Part shown: positions 35,221 to 43,117 of the stretch, piece by piece | Layout of the letters: every line of letters starts with the position of its first letter | Numbering within the stretch: position 1 is the first letter of the stretch | Source: Lachnospiraceae bacterium Marseille-Q4251 | Lineage (GTDB): Bacteria > Bacillota > Clostridia > Lachnospirales > Lachnospiraceae | NCBI GenBank assembly: GCA_018223435.1 | Contig: JAGTTO010000001.1 | Coordinates: 2,914,001 to 2,978,000 of the forward strand | Reading direction: 5' to 3' | Length of the DNA stretch: 64,000 nucleotides | Notes under the pieces: model-generated | Told to the model about the DNA's origin: nothing | The model's input: only the letters and a program-made list of their open reading frames with translations | The model's database searches: none | Position numbers and translations under genes: made by a program

Positions 35221-35256
35221 AAACCTCCTTTTCAAGCAAGCTTGAAGGAGGTTTTT
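35221..35256 (+). terminator. Intrinsic terminator
   Basis: Stem AACCTCCTT-CAAGC with GCTTG-AAGGAGGTT followed by a T-run. No intact gene directly upstream now. Confidence 0.8.
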
Positions 35257-35306
35257 CCCTGTAAATATGCATGGCTCGTAGCGTTCACACAATCTTCACA
35301 AAATAG

Positions 35307-35349
35307 TTAGCACTCACCTCTTGACAGTGCTAGAACTATGTGTTATATT
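35307..35349 (+). promoter_or_regulatory. CIRCE operator over the hsp20-1 promoter
   Basis: TTAGCACTC, nine bases, CAGTGCTAG is a near-consensus CIRCE element (consensus TTAGCACTC-N9-GAGTGCTAA). It overlaps the -35 box TTGACA (35321); a 17-bp spacer leads to TATATT (35344). HrcA repressor binding here would give heat induction. hrcA itself is not in the window. Confidence 0.85.
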
Positions 35350-35457
35350 ACACATAGAACAAAGAAGGGGGACAGAAAAGAGAGTTCCGATCAGAGTTCC
35401 AGATATAAATAACAACAAACCAATAAAGATAGATAGAAATTAAAGGAGAGATGACTT

Positions 35458-35919
35458 ATGTTAATGCCGAGTATTTTTGGAGAAAATTTATTTGATGATT
35501 TCTTTGACAGCTTTCCGTTTTATGATAATGATGCAAAAAATGTTGAGAAAAAACTGTATGGCAGAAAGGCTGCTCATATGATGAAGACCGATATCAAGGA
35601 GAAAGCAGACGGCTACGAGCTGGTTATGGATCTGCCGGGCTTTACGAAAGATGAGATTCAGGCAACTCTGGAGAATGGTTATCTGACCATCCAGGCAGAG
35701 AAAGGTCTCGACAAGGACGAGAAGGAGAAAGAGACCGGCCGCTACATCCGCAGAGAGCGTTATGCCGGAGCCATGAGCAGAAGCTTCTATGTCGGTGAGA
35801 ATGTGGAGCAGGAGGATATCAAAGCTGAGTTCAAACATGGCATCCTGAAACTCTTCGTTCCGAAGAAAGAAGCAAAACCGACAGTGGAGAAGAAGAAACA
35901 TATTGCCATCGAGGGCTGA
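35458..35919 (+). CDS. Hsp20 small heat-shock protein, CIRCE-controlled paralogue
   Basis: 153 residues. The alpha-crystallin domain spans about residues 38-140 (MMKTDIKEKADGYELVMDLPGFTKDEIQATLENGYLTIQAEK, then RSFYVGENVEQEDIKAEFKHGILKLFVPKK). The short N-terminal arm (MLMPSIFGENLFDDFF) and the C-terminal basic tail are usual. It is an ATP-independent holdase chaperone. Nearly identical to the Hsp20 at 53.5 kb, with identical ribosome-site region (AAAGGAGAGATGACTT). A 108-bp leader separates promoter and start. Confidence 0.95.
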   Translation: MLMPSIFGENLFDDFFDSFPFYDNDAKNVEKKLYGRKAAHMMKTDIKEKADGYELVMDLPGFTKDEIQATLENGYLTIQAEKGLDKDEKEKETGRYIRRERYAGAMSRSFYVGENVEQEDIKAEFKHGILKLFVPKKEAKPTVEKKKHIAIEG

Positions 35920-35943
35920 GATCGGTAAGATCTGAACAGAATA

Positions 35944-35986
35944 AGAGAGCGTACATTAGGAAAGAGAGTGTACGCTCTCTTTTTTG
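35944..35986 (+). terminator. Intrinsic terminator of hsp20-1
   Basis: Stem AGAGAGCGTAC/GTACGCTCTCT with a T-run. A closely similar hairpin lies upstream of the second hsp20 at 53192. Confidence 0.88.
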
Positions 35987-35999
35987 CTTTAAAAAGCCA

Positions 36000-36072
36000 G
36001 GCTTCATCTGTGACGAAAACGCCCACAAAAGAGATAAGCTTCCCTTCCTCAAACATGAGCCAGAAATGATTT
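36000..36072 (-). pseudogene. Acetyltransferase remnant (about 25 codons)
   Basis: The minus strand reads NHFWLMFEEGKLISFVGVFVTDE, matching DYFWLMFEDDKLIAFVDGFVTDE of the intact acetyltransferase at 50.4-50.9 kb. It is cut on both sides, by the hsp20 terminator and by a palindromic terminator. Confidence 0.75.
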
Positions 36073-36079
36073 CCAAAGA

Positions 36080-36125
36080 CCAAAGGGGACGGAGTTTATG
36101 CCAAAAAACTCCGTCCCTTTTGGTT
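36080..36125. terminator. Palindromic terminator of a repeated type, second copy
   Basis: Stem CCAAAGGGGACGGAGTTT with AAACTCCGTCCCTTTTGG, the same family as at 26084-26125. It terminates the exporter gene on the minus strand. Confidence 0.8.
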
Positions 36126-37483
36126 CACGTGCAATACCGGAATGTGCGGTCTGTGAGAATACGGGCAAAAATCAGTCCCAGGGGGAGTGCTATGATGATC
36201 ATAGCCGCAGCAGCGAACCAGGAGACCGCTTCTGTCAGGGACATGATACCAAAATTGTAGATCGCACGGTACAGGTAAAGCCCCGGTACCATGATAACGA
36301 TAGAAGGTACCGTAAGGGAAATTCTCGGATAACCATTATATTGTTTGATGGCTGAAGCAAGAAGGCCGGCAGTCAGGGCTCCGATAAATGCCGCGGCGGC
36401 AGGGGGGAGACCTGCCAGGTCAACAAGCTCCAGGCGGAGCGTGTTGGCAAGGGCACCGATCGCAGCGGCTGTGGCCGCCATGGGAACAGGGCTGTTAAAC
36501 ATAATGGAAAATCCGAATACGCCGCAGAAACTGGTGAGTAGCCGCAGAATCAGCAAGGCGGTGGTACTCAGATGGATGGCGATAAAATCGACGGGCTGCA
36601 GTTTCAGGATCAGCGCCATGATCCAGGCGAACATGGTAGCGACCAGAACGATGATAACGGAATAGGTGAGGCGTTCCAGCCCGGAGCGAAGATCCAGCTT
36701 GGAAAGGTCAATACCGCTGGTGATAAACGGAAAGCCCGGAATGATAAACAGCATGGAACAGATATAACCGGCTTCATGGAGTACGGAAATATGCAATGCC
36801 AGTTCTGCCATTTTCAGCAGGAGAGCATAGATCAGACAGGCACTGGATACGGACAGCGCTACGTTTAAAAACAGGGTAAAATGATGCTTGATCAGTTTCG
36901 TACGCAAAGCGTTTCCAATTCCTGCCGCTACAAAAGCGAACAGCATTTCCGGAAGACCACCGCCCAGAAGGAAGGTGAAACCACAGCAGGCAATGGCAGC
37001 GGCGAGACCAAGCGTTTTTGGGGAGTAAAGAGCATGGATCTCTTCGATCTGATCCAGACATTTGTGGATCTCTTCGCCGGTCATATGAGCTTCCTTGTCA
37101 GGAAAACTATCAACAAACTGCTCCATGCGGTAGAGCTTGGAGGTGTTTACGCCGGTATTGGGGATGCTTAACGACTGCGATACACAGTCATGTCCGTCGA
37201 AGCAGTTAAATTCGATAGACATCAGGCCAATATCCACGGTGCAGGTAAGTCCCAGTTCCCGGGACAGCCGGTTCATGGAAGCACGAACCCTCCAAGCTCC
37301 GGTGCCACAGGAGAGCATGATCAGTCCCACACGGCCGATGACGGAAGCCTTTTCGATCAGTCCGGCATCCCGGATCAGCACCGTGCTGTCGTCGGTGGTG
37401 TAATCGTGCCACGGAATCTCCATGTGGTTTTTTTCCATGATATCCACAAAGGGGTCTGAGGATGAAGACTTACTGGTGCTCAT
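36125..37483 (-). CDS. ThrE-family threonine/serine exporter
   Basis: 452 residues (start at the ATG overlapping the end of the upstream gene; an ATG at 37507 is an alternative). The N-terminal soluble half (IGRVGLIMLSCGTGAWRVRASMNRLSRELGL) is the ThrE/DUF1212 domain. It is followed by about ten membrane helices in two blocks, the second (PAAAAFIGALTAGLLA, VPSIVIMVPGLYLYRA) being the DUF3815-type domain, fused in one chain. Likely exports small hydroxy amino acids or peptides. Two-gene operon with the protein upstream, divergent from a LysR gene. Confidence 0.9.
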   Translation of the reverse strand: MSTSKSSSSDPFVDIMEKNHMEIPWHDYTTDDSTVLIRDAGLIEKASVIGRVGLIMLSCGTGAWRVRASMNRLSRELGLTCTVDIGLMSIEFNCFDGHDCVSQSLSIPNTGVNTSKLYRMEQFVDSFPDKEAHMTGEEIHKCLDQIEEIHALYSPKTLGLAAAIACCGFTFLLGGGLPEMLFAFVAAGIGNALRTKLIKHHFTLFLNVALSVSSACLIYALLLKMAELALHISVLHEAGYICSMLFIIPGFPFITSGIDLSKLDLRSGLERLTYSVIIVLVATMFAWIMALILKLQPVDFIAIHLSTTALLILRLLTSFCGVFGFSIMFNSPVPMAATAAAIGALANTLRLELVDLAGLPPAAAAFIGALTAGLLASAIKQYNGYPRISLTVPSIVIMVPGLYLYRAIYNFGIMSLTEAVSWFAAAAMIIIALPLGLIFARILTDRTFRYCT

Positions 37484-38228
37484 GAATGATCGCCTCGGCG
37501 TTTGCAATATGTTTTTCCAGTTCTTTCAGGAAAATGGAGTTGGGCAGGAAAATTCCCAGCTCATCGAAGCGTTTGTTTTGATCTGTCAGGGTGTCCTGAC
37601 CGTAAAAGACAAAGGACATGGGCAGACTTTTCTCGATTTCTATCATCATGCTCCATACGGCGGCATAAACTTCTGCCTCGGTTTCTTTTTTCTTCACGGA
37701 ATCCGGAAGTTCCCGGATCAGCAGTACGCCGGTATGCTCCTCCAGCATCTCATGTACCACATCCATCTCATCTTTTTTATAGGCATGGCTGTAACGGTGA
37801 GCCTGAGCCAGAAACATATTCCGGGGACTTCCCTGGCTGAGATAAGCCTGCTGGAAGCGCCGGTATTCTCTTTCATGCTCGGAACGATGAAATTCAGGAA
37901 GAAGTTCGCCGTGCTCGTCCGTCATGATCACAGGATTGGTGATACCGTCCGCATCAAAGCGGTAAGGAATCAGGAAAGCGTTTCTGAGAAGATCGAAAGT
38001 GGTATTTTTGCAGATGATCATCAGGAAAGCGGACAGATCCTGGTTCGTATAGGCCTGGAACAGCGCCTCTGCAAACTCTTTGGCAGAGACAGACTCATTG
38101 ATATCTTCATCGCTGTTTAAGGAGCGGCAGAAGGTATCCATCAGACGTTCACAGGCAGCAGGATCTTTCAGAATTTCACGAAAGAGCGCCTGCGTATGTT
38201 CTTCCCGGGGAAAAATTGTGGTAGTCAT
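37470..38228 (-). CDS. Conserved hypothetical protein preceding the ThrE-type exporter
   Basis: 252 residues, soluble, acidic. The N-terminal half has FREILKDPAACERLMDTFCRSL and a middle NAFLIPYRFDADGITNPVIMTDEHGELLPEF; the C-terminal part is helical (EAEVYAAVWSMMIEIEKSLPMSF). No motif recognised. It overlaps the exporter start by 14 bp, so translation is coupled and a joint role is likely. The 117-bp gap to the divergent LysR gene should hold both promoters. Confidence 0.65.
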   Translation of the reverse strand: MTTTIFPREEHTQALFREILKDPAACERLMDTFCRSLNSDEDINESVSAKEFAEALFQAYTNQDLSAFLMIICKNTTFDLLRNAFLIPYRFDADGITNPVIMTDEHGELLPEFHRSEHEREYRRFQQAYLSQGSPRNMFLAQAHRYSHAYKKDEMDVVHEMLEEHTGVLLIRELPDSVKKKETEAEVYAAVWSMMIEIEKSLPMSFVFYGQDTLTDQNKRFDELGIFLPNSIFLKELEKHIANAEAIIHEHQ

Positions 38229-38345
38229 TTTTCATCAGCCTCCTATTGTTTTTTTACAGAAATTTATTATACTTGGATTGCAGAAATGTGTAAAAAGTAT
38301 TATTTATATACCAGACATCAGTATTTGATATACCAGAGGAGAATT

Positions 38346-39248
38346 ATGAATATCAATCTTGAATATTACCGTATTTTTTATTATGTGGCCAAATATCAGA
38401 ATTTTACCAGGGCGGCCAGGGCGCTGGGAAATGGACAGCCCAATATCACCAGGGCAATCAACCTTCTGGAGCAGGAGATTCGCTGTACGCTGTTTATCCG
38501 GACCAATCGGGGAGTGAGGCTGACCCCAGAAGGAGAACGGCTGTATGTCCGGGTGGCTGCGGCTATGGAACAGCTTCAGCTTGCGGAGGAAGAACTGCAG
38601 GCCAGCAGCGGACTGGAGCATGGCAGCATTTCCATTGGAGCGAGCGAGACGGCGCTGAATGTTTATCTGCTGGAAAAACTGCGTTCCTTCCATATGGATT
38701 ATCCGGAAATCCGTCTGAAAATTTACAACCATTCCACTCCACAGGCGGTTCAGGCAGTGAAAAAAGGAGAGATCGACTTCGCAGTGGTGACAACGCCTGC
38801 CGAGGTAAAGCCTCCTATGAGAGAGATGGAACTTTGCACGTTCCAGGAGATTCTGGTGGGAGGAAGAACCTTTGCAGCGCTGGCAGGTCAGGAACTTTCC
38901 TTGGCAGAAATACAGAATTATCCTTTTATCTGTCTTGGACAGGAGACACAGACCTGGAAATTTTATCAGGAGATTTTTGAGCGTCAGGGCCTGGAACTGA
39001 GGCCGGATACGGAGGTGGCCACCATGGATCAGATCCTGCCGCTGGTGAAAAATGAACTGGGACTGGCTTTTTTGCCGGAATCCATGGCCAGGGAGGCCAT
39101 TGAGAAAGGGGAGATCGTAAAACTCCCTTTAAAAGAAAGGGAGTTTCAGAGAAGTGTGTGTATTGTATATGACTGCCAGCATCCTTTCAGCGCGGCAGCA
39201 AAAGAGCTGGAGCGGAGAATGAGGCGTAGCGGTGGCTACATCGATTGA
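38346..39248 (+). CDS. LysR-family transcriptional regulator
   Basis: 300 residues, started at ATG behind GAGGAGA. N-terminal winged helix (MNINLEYYRIFYYVAKYQNFTRAARALGNGQPNITRAINLLEQEI) followed by the periplasmic-binding-like effector domain (HGSISIGASETALNVYLLEKL to LAFLPESMA). Divergent from the hypothetical-ThrE operon, the classic layout for a LysR activator of its neighbour; the inducer may be the exported amino acid. Confidence 0.92.
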   Translation: MNINLEYYRIFYYVAKYQNFTRAARALGNGQPNITRAINLLEQEIRCTLFIRTNRGVRLTPEGERLYVRVAAAMEQLQLAEEELQASSGLEHGSISIGASETALNVYLLEKLRSFHMDYPEIRLKIYNHSTPQAVQAVKKGEIDFAVVTTPAEVKPPMREMELCTFQEILVGGRTFAALAGQELSLAEIQNYPFICLGQETQTWKFYQEIFERQGLELRPDTEVATMDQILPLVKNELGLAFLPESMAREAIEKGEIVKLPLKEREFQRSVCIVYDCQHPFSAAAKELERRMRRSGGYID

Positions 39249-39310
39249 CGACAACGCAGCAAATGAAAAATCAGACAAGTCAATATGGCGGTTACTTAAT
39301 ATTCACTGTA

Positions 39311-39472
39311 CTATAGCAATTCTCTAAAATACTGCATCCAATCCGATTCATCAGAGCGTGAAATACCGCGTCAGAAATCTTTGCCGTGCGTTAGCACGCC
39401 CACAGATTTCATCCTTGTCTTTCGTGCTCTGCTAAATCGCCTTGACTGCATTATTTTCTCGAATTGCTATAG
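39311..39472. repeat. 162-bp MITE-like palindromic element
   Basis: The ends are perfect 12-bp inverted repeats (CTATAGCAATTC and GAATTGCTATAG) extending imperfectly to about 28 bp (TAAAATACTGCA versus TGCATTATTTT). A second inner pair (AGAGCGTGAAA with TTTCGTGCTCT) and a central GTGCGTTAGCAC stem make the whole unit foldable. No ORF. Its right end overlaps the last codons of the MATE relic. Confidence 0.75.
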
Positions 39473-39885
39473 ATTAAGTGAAATTGCTTTCAGTAATTTA
39501 TGTGACATGCAATAGCTGTAAAAGCAGGCAACGATTTCTGCAATCCAGAAGGCATACCAGCCATGTGAAATGCCGGATATTTTTATGAAAATCAAGAGGC
39601 AGGGAACTAATAAAACAAGTTGCCTTATAGCGGCACTGATCATATTAATGATACCGTTTCCAAGTCCGGAAGCAAAATATCCACACAGAATTGTAATTGC
39701 AGCCATAACAAAGGATATGGAGATGATTCGCAGTGCCGGAATACCGAGAGTCAGCATTTCCTGGCTTGTGGAAACGGTTAAACAATAAAGCAGCGACGGC
39801 CCCCACCATTTGTCCGATGACAGTTGCGATTGCTGCACCACGGATTCCCATTGCAGGGCAGCCGAGCAGACCGAAAATCATAGCA
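39467..39885 (-). pseudogene. MATE transporter C-terminal relic, frameshifted
   Basis: On the minus strand MIFGLLGCPAMGIRGAAIATVIGQMVGAVAALLF continues after a frameshift near 39780 as QEMLTLGIPALRIISISFVMAAITILCGYFASGLGNGIINM to the C-terminus. The N-terminal half is missing. It is a different MATE lineage from the intact pump that starts 180 bp away in the opposite direction. Confidence 0.8.
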
Positions 39886-39928
39886 TGTTATAAACGAAAA
39901 AGAAGAGAAAATGCAGGAAAAAATTTGT

Positions 39929-40031
39929 TTGACTTTTTGAAAATCAGGAAATATAATAATTGCCATGAAAAAGTGTGTAGCTTATCAGCGTAAGTCCAAC
40001 TTACTTATGCGATAGGGCTGCACTTTTTTTA
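39929..40031 (+). promoter_or_regulatory. Promoter and terminator-like leader hairpin before MATE gene
   Basis: TTGACT (39929), a 17-bp spacer and TATAAT (39952). Transcription would begin near 39964, then read a long hairpin from about 39968 (AAAAAGTG...GTAAGT) to 40030 (ACTTAC...GCACTTTTTTT) ending in seven T. This is the shape of an attenuator ahead of the pump. A 16-codon ORF lies inside (39965-40015) but lacks a ribosome site. Confidence 0.55.
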
Positions 40032-40062
40032 TGCAAAAATAAAAAGGAGGAATGAAAACAAA

Positions 40063-41430
40063 ATGGCAGAAAGTAACAAGATGAAAGACATGCCGGTGAA
40101 TAAGCTGATGATTCAGATGGGAATCCCGATGATCTTATCCATGGCCCTGCAGGCGGTCTACAACATTGTGGACAGCGCGTTTGTAGGAAATATGAAAGTG
40201 GGCAGTGAAGCGGCGCTGAATGCCCTGACTCTGGTATTTCCGGTGCAGATGCTGATGGTTGCAGTGGGAATCGGAACCGGCGTAGGTACCAATGCACTTC
40301 TTGCAAGGACACTTGGGCAGGGAAACAGGAAGAAGGCGGCAAAAGTAGCAGGAAACAGTCTGTTTCTTGGCGTGATTATTTATGTGGTATGTCTGCTGTT
40401 TGGCATTTTCGGAGTGAAAGCATATATTGCATCTCAGACAACGGATGCAGAAGTGCTGGAGATGGGAACCAGCTATCTGAGGATATGCTGCATGTTTTCT
40501 TTTGGAATTATTTTCTTTTCACTGTTTGAAAAGTTATTGCAGGCAACGGGCCGTTCCCTCTACTCCACGATCGGCCAGGTGGTCGGAGCAGTTGTAAATA
40601 TTATTCTTGATCCGATTATGATCTACGGGCTGGGGCCGTGTCCGGAAATGGGCGTAAAAGGTGCCGCCTATGCAACGGTAATTGGTCAGGTGGTCTCCGC
40701 AGTGCTGCTGTTCTTTTTCCATATCAAAATGAACAGAGAATTTGAACATGATGCGAAATACATGAAGCCGGATACAGGCATTATAAAAGAAATCTATGCG
40801 ATCGGACTTCCGGCCATTATCGCACAGGCTTTGATGTCCATTATGGTCTATGTGATGAACCTGATCCTGAAGTTTAATCCGTCAGCTCAGACCGCTTATG
40901 GTCTTTTCTATAAGGTACAGCAGTTTGTTCTCTTCCTGGCCTTCGGTCTTCGAGATGCGATTACACCGATCATTGCTTTCGCCTACGGAATGAGAAGCAG
41001 AAAGAGAATTCAGGATGGAATCAAATATGGGCTGATTTATACGATCGCTCTGATGATTTTGGGCATTGTAATCACGGAGATTTTCCCGGGAGCGTTTGCA
41101 ACGCTGTTTAATGCCGGACAGTCAAGAGAATATTTTATCAGTGCGATGAGAGTGATTTCGTTAAGCTTTTTGTTTGCCGGAGTCAATGTGGCTTATCAGG
41201 GAATTTATCAGGCGCTGGACGGGGGTGTGGAATCACTGGTTATTTCTCTTTTGAGACAGATGGTGCTCATCTTACCACTGGCAGGAATCTTTTCTATATT
41301 TGTGAGAAATGGCCAGATGGGAGTTTCCCTGATCTGGTGGGCCTTCCCGATTACAGAGGTACTTGCGTGTCTGGTGGGCTATGTATTTTTAAAGAAAACC
41401 AGAAAAAATAAGGTCAATGTTTTGGAATAA
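40063..41430 (+). CDS. MATE-family efflux transporter
   Basis: 455 residues, started at ATG behind AAAGGAGG. MATE pattern: [38 protein letters not shown] in the first half, [20 protein letters not shown] in the second. Sits behind a promoter with a terminator-like leader hairpin, suggesting inducible expression. The following kinase-like gene begins 13 bp after its stop, so both form an operon. Substrate unknown. Confidence 0.92.
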   Translation: MAESNKMKDMPVNKLMIQMGIPMILSMALQAVYNIVDSAFVGNMKVGSEAALNALTLVFPVQMLMVAVGIGTGVGTNALLARTLGQGNRKKAAKVAGNSLFLGVIIYVVCLLFGIFGVKAYIASQTTDAEVLEMGTSYLRICCMFSFGIIFFSLFEKLLQATGRSLYSTIGQVVGAVVNIILDPIMIYGLGPCPEMGVKGAAYATVIGQVVSAVLLFFFHIKMNREFEHDAKYMKPDTGIIKEIYAIGLPAIIAQALMSIMVYVMNLILKFNPSAQTAYGLFYKVQQFVLFLAFGLRDAITPIIAFAYGMRSRKRIQDGIKYGLIYTIALMILGIVITEIFPGAFATLFNAGQSREYFISAMRVISLSFLFAGVNVAYQGIYQALDGGVESLVISLLRQMVLILPLAGIFSIFVRNGQMGVSLIWWAFPITEVLACLVGYVFLKKTRKNKVNVLE

Positions 41431-41443
41431 GGGGGCGTCAGAG

Positions 41444-42031
41444 ATGTCAAAAAGAATCATCACAATCAGTAGGGAATTTGGAAGCGGCGGACGCTTTATC
41501 GGTGAAGAGGTAGCAAAGAAGCTCGGAATGGCTTATTATGACAAAAATGTCATCACTGAGATTGCAGAAAAGTCCGGGCTGTCACCGGAATATATTCAGG
41601 AAAACGCGGAGTTATCTCCGAAAAAAGGCCTGTTTGCCTATGCGCTTGCCGGGCGTGACATTACGGGAAAATCGGTGGAAGATATCGTATATGAGGCACA
41701 GAGAAAGGTGATTTTGGAACTGGTAGAGAAAGAACCGTGCGTGATCATCGGAAGAAATGCAGATTTTATCCTGAAAGACCGGGACGACGTACTGAATGTC
41801 TTTATTCACGGCAATATGCCGGAAAAAATGCAGCGGATCAGCTGCCTATATAATGTCAGCGGGCAGGAAGCTGTAAAAATGATGGCAGATACGGATAAAA
41901 GACGTCTGGCAAATTATAACTTTTATACCGAGCAGAAATGGGGAAAAGCCAGCAATTACACACTGTGCCTGAACAGTTCTGAACTCGGATATGACAGATG
42001 TGAAGCAATCATTATGGAGTGTGTGAAGTAA
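41444..42031 (+). CDS. Cytidylate kinase-like protein
   Basis: 195 residues from the ATG of MSKRIITISREFGSGGRFIGEEVAKKLG. The P-loop variant REFGSGG and the later EPCVIIGRNADFIL and DTDKRRLANYNFYTEQKWG match the cytidylate-kinase-2 family found widely beside transporter or HAMP genes in Firmicutes. It may phosphorylate a nucleoside monophosphate or another small molecule; the true substrate is untested. Co-transcribed with the MATE pump. Confidence 0.85.
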   Translation: MSKRIITISREFGSGGRFIGEEVAKKLGMAYYDKNVITEIAEKSGLSPEYIQENAELSPKKGLFAYALAGRDITGKSVEDIVYEAQRKVILELVEKEPCVIIGRNADFILKDRDDVLNVFIHGNMPEKMQRISCLYNVSGQEAVKMMADTDKRRLANYNFYTEQKWGKASNYTLCLNSSELGYDRCEAIIMECVK

Positions 42032-42061
42032 AATATGCATCTCTTGTAGAGTTCACAAAAT

Positions 42062-42298
42062 CTGAAGAACCATAAAAATTCTCTGTATCAGGTCATGCTC
42101 CTGCAGGACACCATTAGAGAGCATCTTCTGGAAGTAGACAAGGCAGCCAAAGAACGGGAAGAGGTAATTCTAAAGCGGTTAGAAGAAAAAGAACCATTGC
42201 CAGACAAAGAAGTAGATCAGATGGCATGGGTAAGAGCAGCCAACCAGCACAGAGCGATTGCGGAAGAGATTATACTCAAGGAATGGATTTATGTTTAA
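42062..42298 (+). pseudogene. TnpV transposon protein, 5'-truncated
   Basis: An open frame without its start: LKNHKNSLYQVMLLQDTIREHLLEVDKAA, then EVDQMAWVRAANQHRAIAEEIILKEWIYV. This is the C-terminal two-thirds of TnpV-type proteins carried by clostridial transposons. Its left boundary (about 42060) follows directly after a motif also seen upstream of hsp20. Probably a leftover from element insertion or excision. Confidence 0.75.
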
Positions 42299-42307
42299 AT
42301 GAAGGTG

Positions 42308-42340
42308 ATGAGGTCGTGGATTGCGACCTCATTATTATAT
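42308..42340 (+). terminator. Intrinsic terminator after TnpV
   Basis: Stem ATGAGGTCG/CGACCTCAT followed by an AT-rich tract. Confidence 0.7.
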
Positions 42341-42346
42341 GTGAAC

Positions 42347-42445
42347 ATGAAATAGCAGTAGGCATAATGAGAAAAATAGGGTAATATAACAGTAAGCAGT
42401 TGGGATTGTTTTGAAATGTCAATTTGGCATTTCAAGTTATAGAAG
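42347..42445 (+). repeat. Dispersed leader repeat, copy 2, with conserved hairpin
   Basis: Homologous to 29546-29656. The 25-nt hairpin at 42411-42435 (TTGAAATG...CATTTCAA) has the same position and length as in copy 1, with paired changes in the stem. It stands 20 bp before a 42-residue ORF. Confidence 0.7.
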
Positions 42446-42455
42446 GGAATCGATA

Positions 42456-42584
42456 ATGAAAATAGAGATACTAATAGCAGATAATATTGATAACATTTAT
42501 GATGAAATAAATGCGTTGATCAGAGAAAACACCACTTTACAACTTTTTCATAAAAAATATCGTACAGGGCTTTCTGATGTATAA
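42456..42584 (+). CDS. Short ORF behind leader repeat, 42 residues
   Basis: MKIEILIADNIDNIYDEINAL and on to a TAA stop, behind AGAAGGGA. Acidic start, basic end (FHKKYRTGLSDV). No family recognised. It may be a truncated gene whose leader is shared with the DUF1016 locus, or a genuine small protein. Confidence 0.4.
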   Translation: MKIEILIADNIDNIYDEINALIRENTTLQLFHKKYRTGLSDV

Positions 42585-42629
42585 TGAGTTTGCCTAAAAC
42601 ATTACAAAGGAAAGTGACAATACAAAAAA

Positions 42630-42800
42630 ATGTGGAACGAAATTTCACAAATGTTTTTGATTGGAAGCCTTTCAGGGATAGCAGTGCTTGGAGGTGTAAT
42701 CAGAGGGTATCTACCTGTGAATTTGATCCTGTTATTTGTGTTTGTCAATATGGGAATCATGTTGCTCAGAGTGTACCGGGCGTCCCTGACATGCAATTGA
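42630..42800 (+). CDS. 56-residue membrane protein
   Basis: ATG behind AAAGGAAAG. MWNEISQMFLIGSLSGIAVLG is followed by a second hydrophobic run (NLILLFVFVNMGIMLLRV) and a short basic/cysteine end. Two predicted membrane helices. Not recognised; small proteins like this occur in accessory regions as toxins or subunits, but nothing here proves either. Confidence 0.45.
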   Translation: MWNEISQMFLIGSLSGIAVLGGVIRGYLPVNLILLFVFVNMGIMLLRVYRASLTCN

Positions 42801-43027
42801 ATCCATGCTACTAAATAGACAAGGGGCTGAACAGCAAAGAATGCCATTCAGCCTAGAAATTAAAAATGCAGTAAAAATCCCGCAAGAAGTAAATCAGCAT
42901 AAACTAATTATCCATTTACGCCTTCTAACAAATGTAGCAAGAATTCTCCCACCTCTTCAGGTGGTGAGATGAATTGCACATCTGAGCATATCTGCTCAAA
43001 AAAGTCCTTATAGTACAAAAGAAACAC

Positions 43028-43075
43028 TTGTTCTCTATCCCCTGATATAGTATACTGAAAAGGAACATTAGTTCG
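43028..43075 (+). promoter_or_regulatory. Promoter with LexA-like box before tnpA of element 2
   Basis: TTGTTC (43028), a 17-bp spacer and TATACT (43051). Immediately downstream GGAACATTAGTTCG contains GAAC-N4-GTTC, the core of Firmicutes LexA boxes. Placement over the transcription start would permit SOS control. Confidence 0.45.
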
Positions 43076-43117
43076 TAAACACATGTCAGTCGATATAAGA
43101 AAAAGAGTGATAACACA

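Noticed and set aside
39965..40015. 16-codon leader peptide before the MATE gene
   Set aside because: It would begin at the transcription start with no ribosome site. Kept only as part of the hairpin description.
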